64,000 nt of DNA. It comes from Aphelocoma coerulescens (Eukaryota; Chordata; Aves; Passeriformes; Corvidae). The DNA lies in contig NC_091013.1 of the NCBI RefSeq assembly GCF_041296385.1, positions 37,231,475 to 37,295,474 on the forward strand. Reading direction: 5' to 3'. The position numbers and the translations under genes were made by a program. This document shows positions 62,181-64,000 of the stretch, piece after piece; the stretch's first letter is position 1, and each line of letters starts with the position of its first letter. Below the pieces are notes generated by a model. It had not been told where the DNA came from. It worked only from the letters and a program-made list of their open reading frames with translations, and did not search any database.

Positions 62181-63479
62181 ACTGGAGTTCTGGTATAAGG
62201 CAGTTGTAAAGCTAATATGTGGCATGTTAACAGATCCATATAGTAGACTGCAAATTTACTCATCTGTCTGGCTTGTGTTTCTTCTTCTGTATGACAGCAG
62301 CATATTGAGTACTGAATCAGAGTGAAATACAGGATTTGGTTTTTCCTTCCACTTGAACTATCTTTCTCTCAGGAAAGCAGTAAAAGAGAATAGGCTTTTG
62401 TGGTATTTGGAATGTATTTACCTAGATGTAGAGATATAATGTTCAAAAAATCCTTGGACAGCCATTTCCATGAAATGCCAATAAAGTAATTATGCTATTT
62501 TAATTACTATTTGTTCTCATCAGAGTCTGAGGATCCAAGTAAGAAATAGGAGAATCTTAATTTCAGCAAATACTAGGGAAAAGGGGTGGAAGAAAACACA
62601 ACAAATTGGTGTGGATGAAACAAGTAGTGCTAAAAATATTACTAGCTTTCATTTAGAATTATTACATTCAAGTAATTACGTTCATGTAATGGATCTATAG
62701 TTAAAAGCTGAGATATAAAAAAAAGGCCTACAAAAAACATTTCCATGTCAAACTATGAAAAGTTTAAGTATCTCTATATTTGTATTAGATTCATCATGTG
62801 GAAACAGTAGAGAAAACTCCAGGTAAGAAAACATCAAACCAATTATTAGAAATCCTCATTATCATATTCATTAGTGAAATCAGGGTATTTTATTTGCTCT
62901 GTTTAGTTGTTTGCTAAGTTTTTTCCTATTTGTCTGTATATAAAGTTTCATAACGTTTGTATTTAGAATGCATGTTATTACTTTCAATATTACTAAGAAA
63001 GATTTTAATCAGGAAGAACTTTTCAAAATATGTTTTTCCATTTGAAAGTTTTAGTTATCCAATCACAGGAAAAAAGAACGTTGAATAATTCAGAGGACCA
63101 AGCAAGTGCATGGAATGGTGAATCAATTATATCCAGTGAGAAAAGGGAATCTTCAATATAAACACAAAAATTGAATTGATTAGCAGAATGCATTCGGAAA
63201 TTTAGATACTTTTTAAAGCATAAAAACTTTGGTATGATTGAAGGTGTTTTGAGAATAATAAAGGACTAAATTTGCAGCAAACATTAGTAAGCATATAATT
63301 TTACTTTTTGATGTTTAAGTTTGAGTTGATGGAATTATAAGTCTCATTCATAAAATTTTGTTTTAGAAGAGTTTGATTATGTGAACATGATTGTGGAATG
63401 ACATTCTGACAGTACTTATTACTCAGGAAAAATGAATTTGCATTGAAGTAAAGACAGTAAGACTGTAAGAGGGTTTCCA

Positions 63480-63893
63480 TGTCTCAGCTTTGGGGTCCAA
63501 TTAAATATTCACTCCTACTTTCACTGGGGTTTTTTACTTTGCTTTTCTTGTGAATTAATTTTGTTCCTCTGTATTACCGCAGGCCTGAGCCCTAGGGTAT
63601 ATCACCGTGGCCCCCAGCCGTAGGGAAGAGGAGGAGAGAGATCCAGCAGCCAGGAATTGTGCACCAAGATTGATTTATGTAGTTATTTTACCAACTCTTT
63701 TATAGACTTTTTTCTCCATAGTCTAATTGGACAAAGGACCAGCCACCCCTTGGGGTGATTGGTTAAAATCCTAATACATCCATTGTCAAAATATTTTTCC
63801 ACTATACCATAAAAAAGACTATTCAATGTTGCAGGTGGCTTGGTTGTTTACACTCCCTGCAACCTCTTCTGCGTGAGAGAAAAGTCTCTCACA
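63480..63893 (-). mobile_element. LTR (ERVK-like), minus orientation
   Basis: Read on the minus strand it begins TGTGAGAGACTTTTCTC (plus end 63893), has a TATA box (TATAAAAG, plus about 63700) and ends CCCAAAGCTGAGACA (plus 63480). The length of about 414 bp fits. No target duplication was found and the family name is not assigned. The sequence after 63893 to the window end is not recognised and could hold part of a neighbouring element. Confidence 0.55.
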
Positions 63894-64000
63894 GACTTAG
63901 AAACTAGCAAGAAAATCCTTGCTAGCAGCATTTTTGTATCTACACCTCTGAAGTGTCTATATTCATCCATCTCTTCCTTCTTTTAGATGCCTACTCAGTC

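Larger units (their letters stand above)
58921..63479. other. AT-rich intergenic DNA
   Basis: No gene recognised. Short tandem repeats lie at 61883-61926 and 62135-62180. The 92-residue frame at 59251-59529 has no motif. Confidence 0.55.

Noticed and set aside
1..64000. CRISPR arrays, operons, prophage or bacterial mobile systems
   Set aside because: The repeat content (CR1, LTRs), microsatellites and lack of dense open frames show vertebrate nuclear DNA, and no regularly spaced repeats were seen.

Overview
The window looks like AT-rich intergenic DNA from a bird, most likely a songbird. The evidence is the repeat content. At least eight fragments of CR1, the dominant LINE of birds, lie on both strands, and there are many solo LTRs of avian ERVL- and ERVK-like type. 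There are no bacterial-style gene arrays, no recognisable conserved host exons, no tRNA or rRNA genes and no CRISPR arrays. Most long open frames in the window are chance frames or decayed transposon reading frames. The assignment to songbird is an inference from repeat style, not a database match.

Layout: 1-7487 is plain AT-rich DNA. 7488-8131 is a solo LTR (family A, + orientation) with a 5-bp target duplication. 15090-18335 is a 5'-truncated CR1 (endonuclease C-terminus, reverse transcriptase, 3' tail) interrupted by an ERV fragment whose LTR (15716-16338) is family A in minus orientation. 19904-20480 and about 24690-25114 are LTRs of a second, ERVL-like family (B). 25532-26094 is an LTR of a third family (C), and 26381-27002 is family A again. 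Downstream of the main element come a second CR1 (33275-34790, broken by a family B LTR and a TA-rich tract), a minus-strand CR1 piece (35270-35565), an LTR-like block near 40 kb, an old CR1 at 43.4-44.25 kb, further CR1 pieces at 47.1-47.9, 49.56-50.15 and 50.4-50.5 kb, a very old CR1-like piece at 58.5-58.9 kb, and an LTR at 63480-63893.

The standout is a compact, apparently non-autonomous endogenous retrovirus at 28183-30376. It has two 273-275 bp LTRs (TGTTG...CAACA) that differ at 8 aligned positions plus one 2-bp indel, and a perfect 6-bp target duplication (GGAAAA). Its internal region is only about 1.65 kb. In place of gag-pro-pol-env it carries a short Gag-like N-terminus followed by a GC-rich segment and then an intron-less Y-box-type cold shock domain with a new proline/aromatic-rich tail. 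The Gag-like segment and the cold-shock segment share one reading frame, separated by a single TGA, and the cold-shock segment has no in-frame ATG of its own. This reads as host-gene capture, in the manner of transduced cellular genes in retroviruses, giving a Gag-cold-shock fusion design. Whether it is expressed, stop-suppressed, spliced or dead cannot be decided from the sequence alone.
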